From positions 1,300,001-1,364,000 of the forward strand of contig NZ_JAQIJT010000002.1 in the NCBI RefSeq assembly GCF_036946125.1: a stretch of 64,000 nucleotides of DNA, written 5' to 3'. Position 1 is the stretch's first letter, and each line of letters starts with the position of its first letter. The position numbers were made by a program, and so were the translations under genes. Below the pieces are notes generated by a model. The model saw only the letters and a program-made list of their open reading frames with translations, made no database searches and was not told where the DNA came from. Shown here piece after piece: positions 43,444-51,607 of this stretch. This stretch comes from Sphingomonas adhaesiva (GTDB lineage: Bacteria; Pseudomonadota; Alphaproteobacteria; Sphingomonadales; Sphingomonadaceae).

Positions 43444-44952
43444 TCACGGCCGCGGTCGATCCACACCTGTCGTCAATGCGGGCGTCCTGTCAACATTGCT
43501 GTCGAGCAACGGATCGAGCGGGCGCGTCACCGTCGCGTCCTGTGCCGGCGTGGTCGCGGTGCCCGGGGCGACCGCCGTGGCGGCCCTTCCCCCGTCGAAG
43601 TCGGTGATCCGCCCCCGTACCTCGCGGTAATGGATCGTCGGGTCGTACAGCGCCCCGCCGTCCAGCCCCAAATCCTGCGCCTGCGCATGACCCATCGCCG
43701 CCAGCAGCGCGAAGCCGGCGACATAGGCGTCGCGCCGCGCCGTCACCAGCGTCACCTGGCTGTTGAGCAGTTCCTGCTCGGCGTTCAGGATGTCCAGGAT
43801 GGTGCGCGTGCCGACGCTGTTCTCCGCTCGCACGCCCTCCAGGCTCAGCTTGTTGGCGTTCACCGCCGCCTCCGCCGAGGCGATCACCTCCTGAGAGGAT
43901 CGCCAGATGGCATAGGCCGAGCGCGACGACGCGACCACCTGCCGCTCGGTCGCGGTCGCCTGCTCGATCGCCTGCCCGCGCAACTCCTGCGCCTGGCGGA
44001 TCCGCGCCGAGGGAAGGCCACCCTGGAACAGCGGCAGGTTCAGCTGCAGGCCGATCCCGGTCGACGTCCCCGTCTGCCCCACGCCCAGCCCCGTCCCCGA
44101 CCCCAGGCTGCCGAGATAATTGACGTAATTCTGCCCGACCGTGACGCCTACCTGCGGCAGGCGCCCGGCGCGCGCGGCGCGCACGTCGTAATCGCTCGCC
44201 AGCCGCGCCCGCTGCGCCGCCAGCAGCGTCGGATTGTCGCGCAGCGCGATCTCCACTGCGGCATCGGGCGAGGCGGGCAGCGGCGGCAGCGCGGGCGGCG
44301 GCTCCAGCGTCCCCGGCGCGGAGCCGACCAGCCGCACGTAATTCTCGCGGCTCGCGATCAGCGTCGCCTGTACCGATTGCAGCTGTGCCCGCGCCAGGCT
44401 CAGCCGCGCCTCGGACTGCGCGACATCGGTACGGGTCAGGTCGCCGACCTCGAAACGGTCGCGGCTGGCACGCAGGTTGGTGTCCAGCACGCGTACGTTC
44501 TGCGCGTTCAGCGCTACGATCGCCTCGTCGCGCAGCACGTTGTTGTACGCCGCGACCACATCCGTGAAGGTCGTCGCCTCCACCCCGCGCAGGTTCGCCT
44601 GTCCCGCCTCGACGCGGATCTCCGCTGCGCGCACGCCGTTGCTGACGCGGCCACCCTGATAGATCGGCACGGTCACGCCGATATTGCCCTGCAACAGCCG
44701 CTCGGGCGTGGTGAAGCTGTTGCCGCTGCGGATCAGGTTCTCGGTCACGCCGGTGGAGGTGGACACCACCGGCAGCCCCGCCGATCGCGCGATCGGCACG
44801 TTTTCGTCATTGGCGCGCTGCGCCGCGCGCTGCGCGGTCAGCGTGGGATTGTTGGCATAGGCCTTGGCGAGCGCATCCCGCAGCGTTTCGGCGGACAGGG
44901 GCGTCGCCACGATCGCGGCGACGCAGGTCAACAACGGCAGACGCGAACGCAA
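43444..44952 (-). CDS. tolC: TolC-family outer membrane efflux protein
   Basis: 502 residues with a signal peptide (LLTCVAAIVATPLSA). Two repeats of the outer membrane efflux protein domain: AETLRDALAKAYANNPTLTA begins the first and EIALRDNPTLLAAQRARLAS the second, with long helices typical of the periplasmic tunnel. A polar C-terminal tail follows. It forms the outer channel for tripartite efflux and type I secretion, so it could serve the RTX-type protein at 24382, though they are far apart. The start appears to be TTG 44952 with AAAGGG upstream. 14 bp after pcm. Confidence 0.93.
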   Translation of the reverse strand: MRSRLPLLTCVAAIVATPLSAETLRDALAKAYANNPTLTAQRAAQRANDENVPIARSAGLPVVSTSTGVTENLIRSGNSFTTPERLLQGNIGVTVPIYQGGRVSNGVRAAEIRVEAGQANLRGVEATTFTDVVAAYNNVLRDEAIVALNAQNVRVLDTNLRASRDRFEVGDLTRTDVAQSEARLSLARAQLQSVQATLIASRENYVRLVGSAPGTLEPPPALPPLPASPDAAVEIALRDNPTLLAAQRARLASDYDVRAARAGRLPQVGVTVGQNYVNYLGSLGSGTGLGVGQTGTSTGIGLQLNLPLFQGGLPSARIRQAQELRGQAIEQATATERQVVASSRSAYAIWRSSQEVIASAEAAVNANKLSLEGVRAENSVGTRTILDILNAEQELLNSQVTLVTARRDAYVAGFALLAAMGHAQAQDLGLDGGALYDPTIHYREVRGRITDFDGGRAATAVAPGTATTPAQDATVTRPLDPLLDSNVDRTPALTTGVDRPRP

Positions 44953-44966
44953 GGTGGAACGACCCT

Positions 44967-45641
44967 TTAGAAAGTGAAGCGGCGTGGCCGCGCGAAGCCG
45001 GGAAGCGGCACGGAATCGACGTCGACGAACGGGGTGAGCGCGAACGCCGCCCCGCGGCGCGCACCGGCGGCGAGGCGGTACACGCCATTCTCGATCAGGC
45101 CGGAGACGATCCGTCCGCCATCGACCAGCTGGGTGACCAGCGTCATCGGCACTTCCTCGACCGCGCCGTCGACGATCAGCACGTCATAGGGCGACTCGGC
45201 GGGGTGCCCATGCTCCAGCGCGCCCTCCACCAACGTGACGTTGGCAGTGCCCGACAGCGCCTCGCGCGCGGCACCGGCCAGCGCCGGAAGCGATTCGACC
45301 GCGACGACCTCCGCCACCAGCCCCGCGAGCAGCGCCGCGGTATAGCCCCCGGCCGCCCCGATCAGCAGCACGCTGTCGCTCGGCTGCAACCGCGCCTCCA
45401 CCAGCAACCGCGCGGTCGCCAGCGGGGTATTCATCCGCCGCCCCTGCCCCAGGTCGATCGCGGTATCGCGGTACGCCATCGCCTGCGACGCGGCGGGGAC
45501 GAAATTCTCGCGCGGCACCTGCGCCATCGCCGCGACGACGCGCGGATCGGTGACGGCGACGGTGCGCAGCTGGCTGGCCACCATCGCCTGACGCATGGCG
45601 GCGTAATCGTCGTGTCGCACGGCGGTGGCGGTCGTGTTCAT
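44967..45641 (-). CDS. pcm: Protein-L-isoaspartate O-methyltransferase-like protein
   Basis: 224 residues of the PCMT fold. The N-terminus MRQAMVASQLRTVAVTDPRV and VPRENFVPAASQAMAYRD are characteristic. The SAM motif reads SVLLIGAAGGYTAALLAGL instead of the usual GxGxGY, and the substrate-loop GQTISQP of true repair enzymes is GRRMNTP. It may therefore be a divergent or altered methyltransferase; members next to tolC are common in alphaproteobacteria. ATG 45641 has AGGA 6-7 nt upstream; ATG 45647 is too close. Confidence 0.85.
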   Translation of the reverse strand: MNTTATAVRHDDYAAMRQAMVASQLRTVAVTDPRVVAAMAQVPRENFVPAASQAMAYRDTAIDLGQGRRMNTPLATARLLVEARLQPSDSVLLIGAAGGYTAALLAGLVAEVVAVESLPALAGAAREALSGTANVTLVEGALEHGHPAESPYDVLIVDGAVEEVPMTLVTQLVDGGRIVSGLIENGVYRLAAGARRGAAFALTPFVDVDSVPLPGFARPRRFTF

Positions 45642-45785
45642 CGTCATTCCTGTGGCATAGCTGTTATAGGGATGCAACACACGTTGTGCGCGGCCAGCGT
45701 CCGTCTATCGCGAAGCGGCGGTTCGGCCAACCGTGCAGTGCGCGCTTGCCCGGAGCCCGGCGAGGCGCTTTCCGCCGCGGCGGGG

Positions 45786-45814
45786 TTGACGCGCGCGCCA
45801 AACCCCGACATTGC
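45786..45814 (+). promoter_or_regulatory. Possible promoter for tRNA-Cys
   Basis: TTGACG at 45786-45791, a 17-nt spacer and CATTGC at 45809-45814, 19 bp before the tRNA 5' end. The -35 box is strong, the -10 weak, as is common for alphaproteobacterial tRNA promoters. Confidence 0.4.
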
Positions 45815-45833
45815 CCGCGCCTCACCGCATCGA

Positions 45834-45907
45834 GGCGCGATGGCGGAGTGGTGACGCAGAGGACTGCAAATCCTTGCACCCGGGTTCGATTCCCGGTCGC
45901 GCCTCCA
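45834..45907 (+). tRNA. tRNA-Cys (anticodon GCA)
   Basis: Acceptor GGCGCGA/TCGCGCC, D-arm GGCGGAGTGGTGACGC, anticodon loop CTGCAAA (anticodon GCA), T-loop GGGTTCGATTCCC, discriminator U and encoded CCA at 45905-45907. Confidence 0.96.
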
Positions 45908-45909
45908 AA

Positions 45910-45970
45910 GCGGGGCGAGATGTAGCAGCGGGCCCGGTCCTACCGCCCCCGCTGCTACATCTCGCCCCGC
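45910..45970. terminator. Long perfect hairpin between tRNA-Cys and mltG
   Basis: 23-bp perfect arms (45910-45932 and 45948-45970; arm starts GCGGGGCGAGATGTAGCAGC) around a 15-nt loop. The right arm includes the last codons and stop of mltG (ARGEM), so the left arm mirrors that coding end. It lies directly between the convergent tRNA-Cys and mltG and probably terminates both, though no T-run is present. Confidence 0.6.
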
Positions 45971-46920
45971 GCACGGCGGATCGCGTACCATTTCTTCACA
46001 TTGGCGTTATGCTCGACCAGCGTGTTGGCGAACACGTGCCCGCCTGTCCCGTCCGCGACGAAGTACAGCGCCTTCGACGGCGCCGGGTCGAGCACCGCGT
46101 CGATCGACAGCCGCCCCGGATTCGCGATCGGCCCCACCGGCAACCCGGCGCTGGCATAGGTATTGTAGCCGTTCTTCGCGCGCAGTTCCGACTGGCGGAT
46201 GCGACGCCCCAGCGGACGCCCCCTGGTGATCGGATAGATGACCGTCGGGTCCGCCTGGAGCGGCATCCCCAGCCGCAGGCGGTTGGAATAGACCGCCGCC
46301 ACGGTGCGGCGCTCGGCCGGCTTGCCCGTCTCCTTCTCCACGATCGAGGCGAGGATGATCGCCTGTTCGGGCGACGCGACCACGGAGGCGGGCTTGCGCG
46401 CCTTCCACGCCCCGGCGAGGTAGCGGGTCATCGCCGCCTGCATCCGCGCCAGCACCGCCGCGCGCGTGTCCCCGCGCTCGTAGGAATAGCCGTCGGGCAG
46501 CACCGATCCTTCCTTCGGGGTCGCCACCTCGCCGGTCAGTTCGTCCGCCTTCATCAGCGTGTCCCGCACCATCACCGAGGGCAACCCCTCGGGGATCACG
46601 ACGACCCGCTGGAGCGCCTTGCCCGATTGCAGGATGCTCAGGATCTGCGACGCGCTCGCGCCGGCGGGGATCTCATACTCCCCCGCCTTGATCGATCCGC
46701 CGCCGCCGAACACGCGCGCCTGGAGCCGGAACCGCGTGGCGGAGGCGATCGCCCCCGCCTTCTCCAGCCGCGCCGCGGCGGAGGCGAGCGTCGCGCCCTG
46801 CGGCACGGTGAAGGCGATCGGCCGCGCCGCCGGCCCCTCGCCCTTCCACCCGTGCGCGACCCACAGGCCGACCGCGACGAGCAGCGCTGCGATGATACCG
46901 AGACAGCCGATCTTGCGCAT
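45955..46920 (-). CDS. mltG: Endolytic murein transglycosylase MltG
   Basis: A YceG-like enzyme of 321 residues that cuts nascent glycan strands and sets their length. One N-terminal membrane anchor (IIAALLVAVGLWVAHG), a LysM-like segment (VPQGATLASAAARLEKAGAI), and the catalytic domain with AIILASIVEKETGKPAERRT (catalytic Glu), PLQADPTVIYP and NTYASAGLPVGPIANPG. Last gene of fabD-fabG-acpP-fabF-mltG; an inverted repeat separates it from fabF. Confidence 0.95.
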   Translation of the reverse strand: MRKIGCLGIIAALLVAVGLWVAHGWKGEGPAARPIAFTVPQGATLASAAARLEKAGAIASATRFRLQARVFGGGGSIKAGEYEIPAGASASQILSILQSGKALQRVVVIPEGLPSVMVRDTLMKADELTGEVATPKEGSVLPDGYSYERGDTRAAVLARMQAAMTRYLAGAWKARKPASVVASPEQAIILASIVEKETGKPAERRTVAAVYSNRLRLGMPLQADPTVIYPITRGRPLGRRIRQSELRAKNGYNTYASAGLPVGPIANPGRLSIDAVLDPAPSKALYFVADGTGGHVFANTLVEHNANVKKWYAIRRARGEM

Positions 46921-46927
46921 GAACCTG

Positions 46928-46996
46928 TTCCCCGGCGCAGGCCGGGGTCCACTTACGGCCGGCCCGATACTGGCCCCCGGCCTGCGCCGGGGACCA
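46928..46996. repeat. Intergenic inverted repeat between fabF and mltG
   Basis: Left arm TTCCCCGGCGCAGGCCGGGG is mirrored by CCCCGGCCTGCGCCGGGGA on the right, with a ~30-bp spacer. Each arm is itself a GC-rich hairpin. Related in style but not in sequence to the element at 7855. It may lower mltG transcription relative to fabF. Confidence 0.65.
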
Positions 46997-46999
46997 CCC

Positions 47000-48256
47000 T
47001 TAGACCGCCTTCATCACCAGCGAGGCGTTGGTGCCACCGAAGCCGAAGCTGTTGTTCAGCACCGCGCGCACCTCGCGCTTCTTCGCGGTCAGCGGGACCA
47101 GATCGACGCCCTCGGTCCCCTCGTCCGGATTGTGGAGGTTCAGCGTCGGCGGCACGACCTGATCGCGCAGCGCCAGGATGCAGAAGATGCTCTCCACCGC
47201 GCCCGCGCCACCCAGCAGGTGGCCGATCGCCGACTTCGTGCTCGACATCGACGCCCCCGACAGATCGTCGCCGAACACGCGCTTCGCCGCGGCGAGTTCG
47301 ATCGTGTCGGCCATGGTCGAGGTGCCGTGCGCGTTGATATAGTCGATATCCGACGGCTCCATCCCCGCCTTGCGCAGCGCCATCCGCATCGCCAGCTCCG
47401 CGCCCTTGCCCTCGGGGTGCGGCGCGGTCACGTGGTACGCGTCGCCCGACAGGCCGTAACCGACCACCTCGGCATAGATCTTCGCGCCGCGCGCCCTGGC
47501 GTGCTCATATTCCTCCAGCACGACGACGCCCGCGCCCTCGCCCATCACGAAGCCGTCGCGGTCCTTGTCATAGGGGCGGCTCGCCTCGGTCGGACGGTCG
47601 TTCATGCTCATGTTGAGCGCGCGCGCCTGCGCGAAGCCCGCGACGCCCAGCGGGTTGACCGTGCTCTCCGCACCGCCCGCCAGCATGATGTCGGCATCGT
47701 CGTCGCGGATCATCCGCGCCGCATCGCCGATCGAATGCGCGCCGGTCGAGCAGGCGGTCACGACCGCGTGGTTGGGCCCCATCAGGCCGTATTTGATCGA
47801 CACCTGACCGCTGATGAGGTTGATGAGCCGCCCGTGGACGAAATGCGGGCTGACGCGGCCGGGGCCGCGCTCGGCGAGGTTGACCGACTCGATCTCTATC
47901 CCCGGCAGCCCGCCGATACCCGAGCCGATCGAGACGCCGGTGCGCAGCTTCGTCGCCTCGTCCATGTCGGCCAGCCCGGCATCCTCCAGCGCCTGCCCCG
48001 CCGCATCGATGCCATAGACGATGAACGGATCGACCTGACGCTGCACCTTGTGGTCGACGCGCTTGTCCGGGTCGAAGCCATATTCGTGATCCTTGGGCTT
48101 CACCTCGCACGCGATGGTGCACTTCTGGCCCGTGGTATCGAAGCGCGTGATCGTCCCCGCCCCCGATTTGCCCGCGATCAGATTGGCCCAGACGGTTTCC
48201 ACGTCCGCTCCCAACGGAGTGACGAGACCCAGACCCGTGACGACGACGCGACGCAT
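47000..48256 (-). CDS. fabF: 3-oxoacyl-ACP synthase II
   Basis: A ketosynthase of 418 residues elongating acyl-ACP with malonyl-ACP. Catalytic Cys in VVTACSTGAHSIGDA; the histidines in NAHGTSTMADTIE and SAIGHLLGGAGAVE complete the Cys-His-His triad. Start ATG 48256 (MRRVVVTGLGLVTPLGADVE). Follows acpP after 170 bp that hold a terminator-like hairpin. C-terminus VLNNSFGFGGTNASLVMKAV. Confidence 0.97.
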   Translation of the reverse strand: MRRVVVTGLGLVTPLGADVETVWANLIAGKSGAGTITRFDTTGQKCTIACEVKPKDHEYGFDPDKRVDHKVQRQVDPFIVYGIDAAGQALEDAGLADMDEATKLRTGVSIGSGIGGLPGIEIESVNLAERGPGRVSPHFVHGRLINLISGQVSIKYGLMGPNHAVVTACSTGAHSIGDAARMIRDDDADIMLAGGAESTVNPLGVAGFAQARALNMSMNDRPTEASRPYDKDRDGFVMGEGAGVVVLEEYEHARARGAKIYAEVVGYGLSGDAYHVTAPHPEGKGAELAMRMALRKAGMEPSDIDYINAHGTSTMADTIELAAAKRVFGDDLSGASMSSTKSAIGHLLGGAGAVESIFCILALRDQVVPPTLNLHNPDEGTEGVDLVPLTAKKREVRAVLNNSFGFGGTNASLVMKAV

Positions 48257-48332
48257 AGGCTTTCCTTCTTCACCGCTGCCGTGTCTCTCCTCACGGCCGG
48301 TCTTCGACAATGGTTCGGCGTTCAAAACGAAA

Positions 48333-48367
48333 CGGCTCCCCGCCCTCTGGCCGAGGAAGGGGAGCCG
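48333..48367 (-). terminator. Terminator or attenuator between acpP and fabF
   Basis: On the minus strand CGGCTCCCC pairs with GGGGAGCCG around a 17-nt loop and is followed by TTTCGTTTT. It follows acpP by about 60 bp. Partial termination would explain more acyl carrier protein than FabF from one transcript. Confidence 0.65.
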
Positions 48368-48427
48368 CTCTGCATCGGGCTCGCGACCGCGCGGGCGGGC
48401 GGATCGCCCGTCCGCGCGTACCGCAGC

Positions 48428-48664
48428 TCAGCCCTTGTGCTCGTCGATGTAGGTGATCGCGTCCTTCACGGTCGAGATCTTCTCGGCGGCGTCGTCCGGG
48501 ATCTCCACCCCGAACTCTTCCTCGAACGCCATCACCAGCTCGACGATGTCGAGGCTGTCCGCGCCCAGATCGTCGATGAAGCTGGCGTCCTCGGTCACCT
48601 TTTCGGCCTCGACGCCGAGATGCTCGACGACGATCTTCTTCACGCGGTCGGCGGTCTCGCTCAT
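48428..48664 (-). CDS. acpP: Acyl carrier protein
   Basis: 78 residues, acidic. The phosphopantetheine serine is in the DSL motif of FIDDLGADSLDIVELVMAFE. It carries growing acyl chains for fatty acid synthesis. Start ATG 48664 (MSETADRVKKIVVEHLG) with AGAGGGAAAG upstream. Flanked by fabG and fabF as in most proteobacteria. Ends with YIDEHKG. Confidence 0.97.
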   Translation of the reverse strand: MSETADRVKKIVVEHLGVEAEKVTEDASFIDDLGADSLDIVELVMAFEEEFGVEIPDDAAEKISTVKDAITYIDEHKG

Positions 48665-48785
48665 AACTTTCCCTCTTTCACATTGGGGGGTAGAATTCGA
48701 ATTGCTGAACGCAGGTAGAACGGGGTTGGTCGCCTGACAAGTCCAACCGTTAACCCGAATGATCCAGGTCAAACCCGCTCCGGCG

Positions 48786-49523
48786 TCAAACCATCGCCAT
48801 GCCGCCGTTGACGTGGATCGTCTGGCCGGTGACGTATCCCGCCTCCCGGCTGGCGAGATAGGCGACCGCCGCGGCGATGTCCTCGCCCGTGCCCAGGTCG
48901 CCCGCCGGGATGCGCTGCGTCAGCGCGGCCTTCTGCACCTCGGGCAGCACGTCGGTCATCGCCGAGCGGATGAAGCCCGGCGCGACGCAATTGACGGTGA
49001 TGTTGCGCGTGGCCAGTTCCTGCGCCAGCGCCTTGGACATGCCGACCAGCCCCGCCTTGGACGCGGCATAGTTCGCCTGCCCCGGATTGCCGGTCTGCCC
49101 CACGACCGAGGTGATCGAGATGACGCGCCCGAACCGCGCCTTCATCATCGGCTTCGCCGCGGCGCGGATCAGCCGGAACGCGGCCTCCAGGTTGACGCGG
49201 ATCACCTGATCCCATTCGTCGTCCTTCATCCGCATCGCGAGGTTGTCGCGCGTGACGCCGGCATTGTTGACCAGGATGTCGATCTTCCCCAGCGCCTCGA
49301 CCGTGCGTGGCACCAGCCCGTCGACCGCCGCGGCGTCCGACAGGTCGCACGCTAGCGCGACATGATCGCCGCCCAGCCCGCTGCGGAACGCCTCCAGCTT
49401 GTCGACATTGGACCCGGACACCGCCAACCGCGCCCCCTGCGCCGCCAGCCCCTTGGCGATCGCCGACCCGATCCCGCCCGAAGCGCCCGTCACCAGCGCG
49501 GTCATCCCTGTGAGGTCGAACAT
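48786..49523 (-). CDS. fabG: 3-oxoacyl-ACP reductase
   Basis: An NADPH-dependent SDR of 245 residues reducing 3-oxoacyl-ACP. Cofactor loop VTGASGGIGSAIAKGLA, catalytic Ser in ITSVVGQTGNPGQ and YxxxK in YAASKAGLVGMSKALA. Its Shine-Dalgarno GGAG lies within the last codons of the upstream GxxExxY gene, whose stop is 1 bp away, so fabG translation now depends on the inserted gene's end. Confidence 0.97.
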   Translation of the reverse strand: MFDLTGMTALVTGASGGIGSAIAKGLAAQGARLAVSGSNVDKLEAFRSGLGGDHVALACDLSDAAAVDGLVPRTVEALGKIDILVNNAGVTRDNLAMRMKDDEWDQVIRVNLEAAFRLIRAAAKPMMKARFGRVISITSVVGQTGNPGQANYAASKAGLVGMSKALAQELATRNITVNCVAPGFIRSAMTDVLPEVQKAALTQRIPAGDLGTGEDIAAAVAYLASREAGYVTGQTIHVNGGMAMV

Positions 49524-49524
49524 G

Positions 49525-49983
49525 TCATTCTCCGTTGATCTGGTTCACGCGAAGACGCGAAGACGCAAAGGTGTTGTGGCCGTTCACGACACGCCGCAGT
49601 CCCTCTTTCAACGTCGCGCCACCGAAATTGATGAGAAGCCCGAGCGGTTGCTTTGTCAGCCTGAGATATGTCAGCAGTTGCTTGGCATGAGCGGCATTCA
49701 GCCGCTCGACTGACTTGATCTCTACAAGGAGGCAGCCGCCAACGAGAATGTCGATCCGAAACGCCGCTTCGAACGAGAGTCCCTCGAAGTCGAAGGACAC
49801 CGGCGCCTGCCGCTGAACCTCGTATCCCAGCCGCGCCAGCTTTGCCGCCAGCACAGTTTCATAGACGCTCTCCAGCAGACCGGGCCCTAAGTCACGATGC
49901 AGCCGAAAGGCGACGTCGATGACATCCGAAGCGGCTGCCTCAATGTCCATCATCTTTGCGTCTTCGCGGCTTCGCGTGAACAT
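49525..49983 (-). CDS. GxxExxY protein (PD-(D/E)XK nuclease-like), inserted between fabD and fabG
   Basis: 152 residues of the GxxExxY family (related to the PDDEXK_3 nuclease-like fold). The signature GPGLLESVYETVLAAK gives G-x-x-E-x-x-Y. A nuclease-type core D...ExK is seen in FRIDILVGGCLLVEIKSVE. Function of the family is not established. ATG 49983 follows AAAAGGA; it overlaps the fabD stop, and a later ATG at 49950 gives the typical family N-terminus (MDIEAAASDVIDVAFRLHRD). The first and last codons are written by the 27-bp inverted repeats that bracket the gene. Lower GC than its neighbours. Confidence 0.8.
   Translation of the reverse strand: MFTRSREDAKMMDIEAAASDVIDVAFRLHRDLGPGLLESVYETVLAAKLARLGYEVQRQAPVSFDFEGLSFEAAFRIDILVGGCLLVEIKSVERLNAAHAKQLLTYLRLTKQPLGLLINFGGATLKEGLRRVVNGHNTFASSRLRVNQINGE
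49544..49980. mobile_element. Putative small element: GxxExxY gene with 27-bp terminal inverted repeats
   Basis: The ends 49544-49570 and 49954-49980 are inverted copies differing at 1 of 27 positions. Each is built from three tandem 8-mers of the form ACGCGAAG/ACGCAAAG after TTC. The 437-bp interval holds essentially only the GxxExxY coding region. Fatty-acid gene order (fabD-fabG-acpP-fabF) is otherwise standard, so this segment looks inserted. No target-site duplication was identified and no transposase is inside. Confidence 0.6.
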
Positions 49984-50942
49984 CACATCCTTTTAAGCAG
50001 CGCCTCGATGTCGTCCATCGTCACCACGCTGATCGCCTCCGCGTCCGGGACGATGCGCTTGACCATCGGCGACAATACCTTGCCGCCGAACTCGACGAAC
50101 TCCGTCACCCCCGCCGCCGCCATCGCCAGCACCGATTCGCGCCACCGCACGCGCCCGGTCACCTGCTCCACCAGCAGCCGCCGGATCGCGCCCGCGTCGG
50201 CCACCGCCGCCGCGTCGACGTTCGCGAACACCGGCACCAGCGGCGCGCGCAGGTCCGCGTCGGCCAGCGCCGCCTCCATCGCGGTCGCGGCATCCTCCAT
50301 CAGCGCGCAGTGGAACGGCGCCGACACCGGCAGCAGCACCGCGCGCCTGGCGCCCATTTCCTTCGCCAGCGCGACCGCGCGCTCCACCGCGACGCGGTGG
50401 CCGGAGATCACCACCTGCGACGGATCGTTGTCGTTGGCGACGGTGCAGACCAGCTCCTCGCCGCCCTCCGCCAGGATCGAATCGATCGCGGCGCCCGCGA
50501 TCACCTGCGCCTTCTCGACGTCGGCTCCCAGCAGCGCCGCCATCGCGCCCTCGCCCACCGGCACCGCCGCCTGCATCGCGCGCCCGCGCAGCTTCAGCAG
50601 CCGGGCGGTGGTCGACAGGTCCAGCGCCTCCGCCGCGCACAGCGCACTATATTCGCCCAGCGAATGGCCCGCGACATAGTCCGCCTTGTCGGTTAGCGTC
50701 ACATGGCCCTCGCGTACCAGCACGCGCAGCGTCGCGATCGCGTTCGCCATGATCGCGGGCTGCGCATTCTCGGTCAGCGTCAGCGCGTCCGCGGGCCCCT
50801 CCGCCATCAGGCGGCGCAGGTTCTGGCCCAGCGCCTCGTCCACCTCGCCGAAGACCTCGCGCGCGACCGGGCTGGCGTCGAACAGCGCCTGCCCCATGCC
50901 GACCGCCTGGCTGCCCTGACCGGGAAAGATGAACGCGCGCAT
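49983..50942 (-). CDS. fabD: Malonyl-CoA:ACP transacylase
   Basis: 319 residues, moves malonyl from CoA to ACP. Nucleophile in VAGHSLGEYSALCAAEALDL; the arginine and histidine partners are in QPAIMANAIATLRVL and VSAPFHCALMEDAA. Start ATG 50942 (MRAFIFPGQGSQAVGMG) with AAGGAG 8 nt upstream. First gene of the fab operon, divergent from rpsF across 227 bp that must hold both promoters; no clear boxes were recognised there. Its stop overlaps the GxxExxY start. Confidence 0.97.
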   Translation of the reverse strand: MRAFIFPGQGSQAVGMGQALFDASPVAREVFGEVDEALGQNLRRLMAEGPADALTLTENAQPAIMANAIATLRVLVREGHVTLTDKADYVAGHSLGEYSALCAAEALDLSTTARLLKLRGRAMQAAVPVGEGAMAALLGADVEKAQVIAGAAIDSILAEGGEELVCTVANDNDPSQVVISGHRVAVERAVALAKEMGARRAVLLPVSAPFHCALMEDAATAMEAALADADLRAPLVPVFANVDAAAVADAGAIRRLLVEQVTGRVRWRESVLAMAAAGVTEFVEFGGKVLSPMVKRIVPDAEAISVVTMDDIEALLKRM

Positions 50943-51169
50943 GAGGCCTCTCCTTGATACGAAGGGCTGCGCTGCTAGGCGGGGGCGGCGGGTGCGGTCA
51001 ACCGTGGCGGCGATCCGGCTTGCTTTTCGGCACGACTTGCGCCAAGGGCTCATCCGCACCGGGCGGGATGGCCATGCCTCCCCGCCCGTTTGCTGTTTGT
51101 GAACGACAGCCGGAGGGGCGTGACGCATGGGGCGCACGTCAGCGATCGGCCAACATAGAAGGTACGTGC

Positions 51170-51607
51170 ATGGCTCTGTACGAGCACGTGTTCCTTGCGC
51201 GCCAGGATCTGGCACAGGCGCAGGTGGACGCGCTGGCGGAAACCGCCACGAAGATCGTCGCCGACCACGGCGGCAAGGTCGTCAAGACCGAGACCTGGGG
51301 TCTGCGGTCGCTCGCCTATCGCATCGCGAAGAACCGCAAGGCGCATTACGTGATGCTCGAGATCGACGCACCGGGCGACACCGTCGCCGAGCTGGAGCGT
51401 CAGACCGGCATCAACGAGGACATCATCCGCTACATGACCGTCCGCGTCGACGGCCACGAAGCCGGCCCGACGGTGATGATGCGCAAGCAGGAGCGCGACC
51501 GCGAGCGTCGCAGCGATCGTGAAGGCGGGCGCGAGGGTGGCCGTGGCGAGCGCGGCGATCGTGGTGACCGTGGCCCCCGTCGTGACCGTGAAGAGGAGGC
51601 CGCATAA
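51170..51607 (+). CDS. rpsF: 30S ribosomal protein S6
   Basis: 145 residues. The S6 fold occupies the first 100 (MALYEHVFLARQDLAQAQVD, IRYMTVRVDGHEAGPTVMM). A strongly charged Arg/Glu/Gly-rich tail follows (RGERGDRGDRGPRRDREE), a common extension in alphaproteobacteria. GAAGG precedes ATG 51170. It overlaps rpsR by 1 nt (TAATG), giving tight coupling in rpsF-rpsR-rplI. Confidence 0.97.
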   Translation: MALYEHVFLARQDLAQAQVDALAETATKIVADHGGKVVKTETWGLRSLAYRIAKNRKAHYVMLEIDAPGDTVAELERQTGINEDIIRYMTVRVDGHEAGPTVMMRKQERDRERRSDREGGREGGRGERGDRGDRGPRRDREEEAA

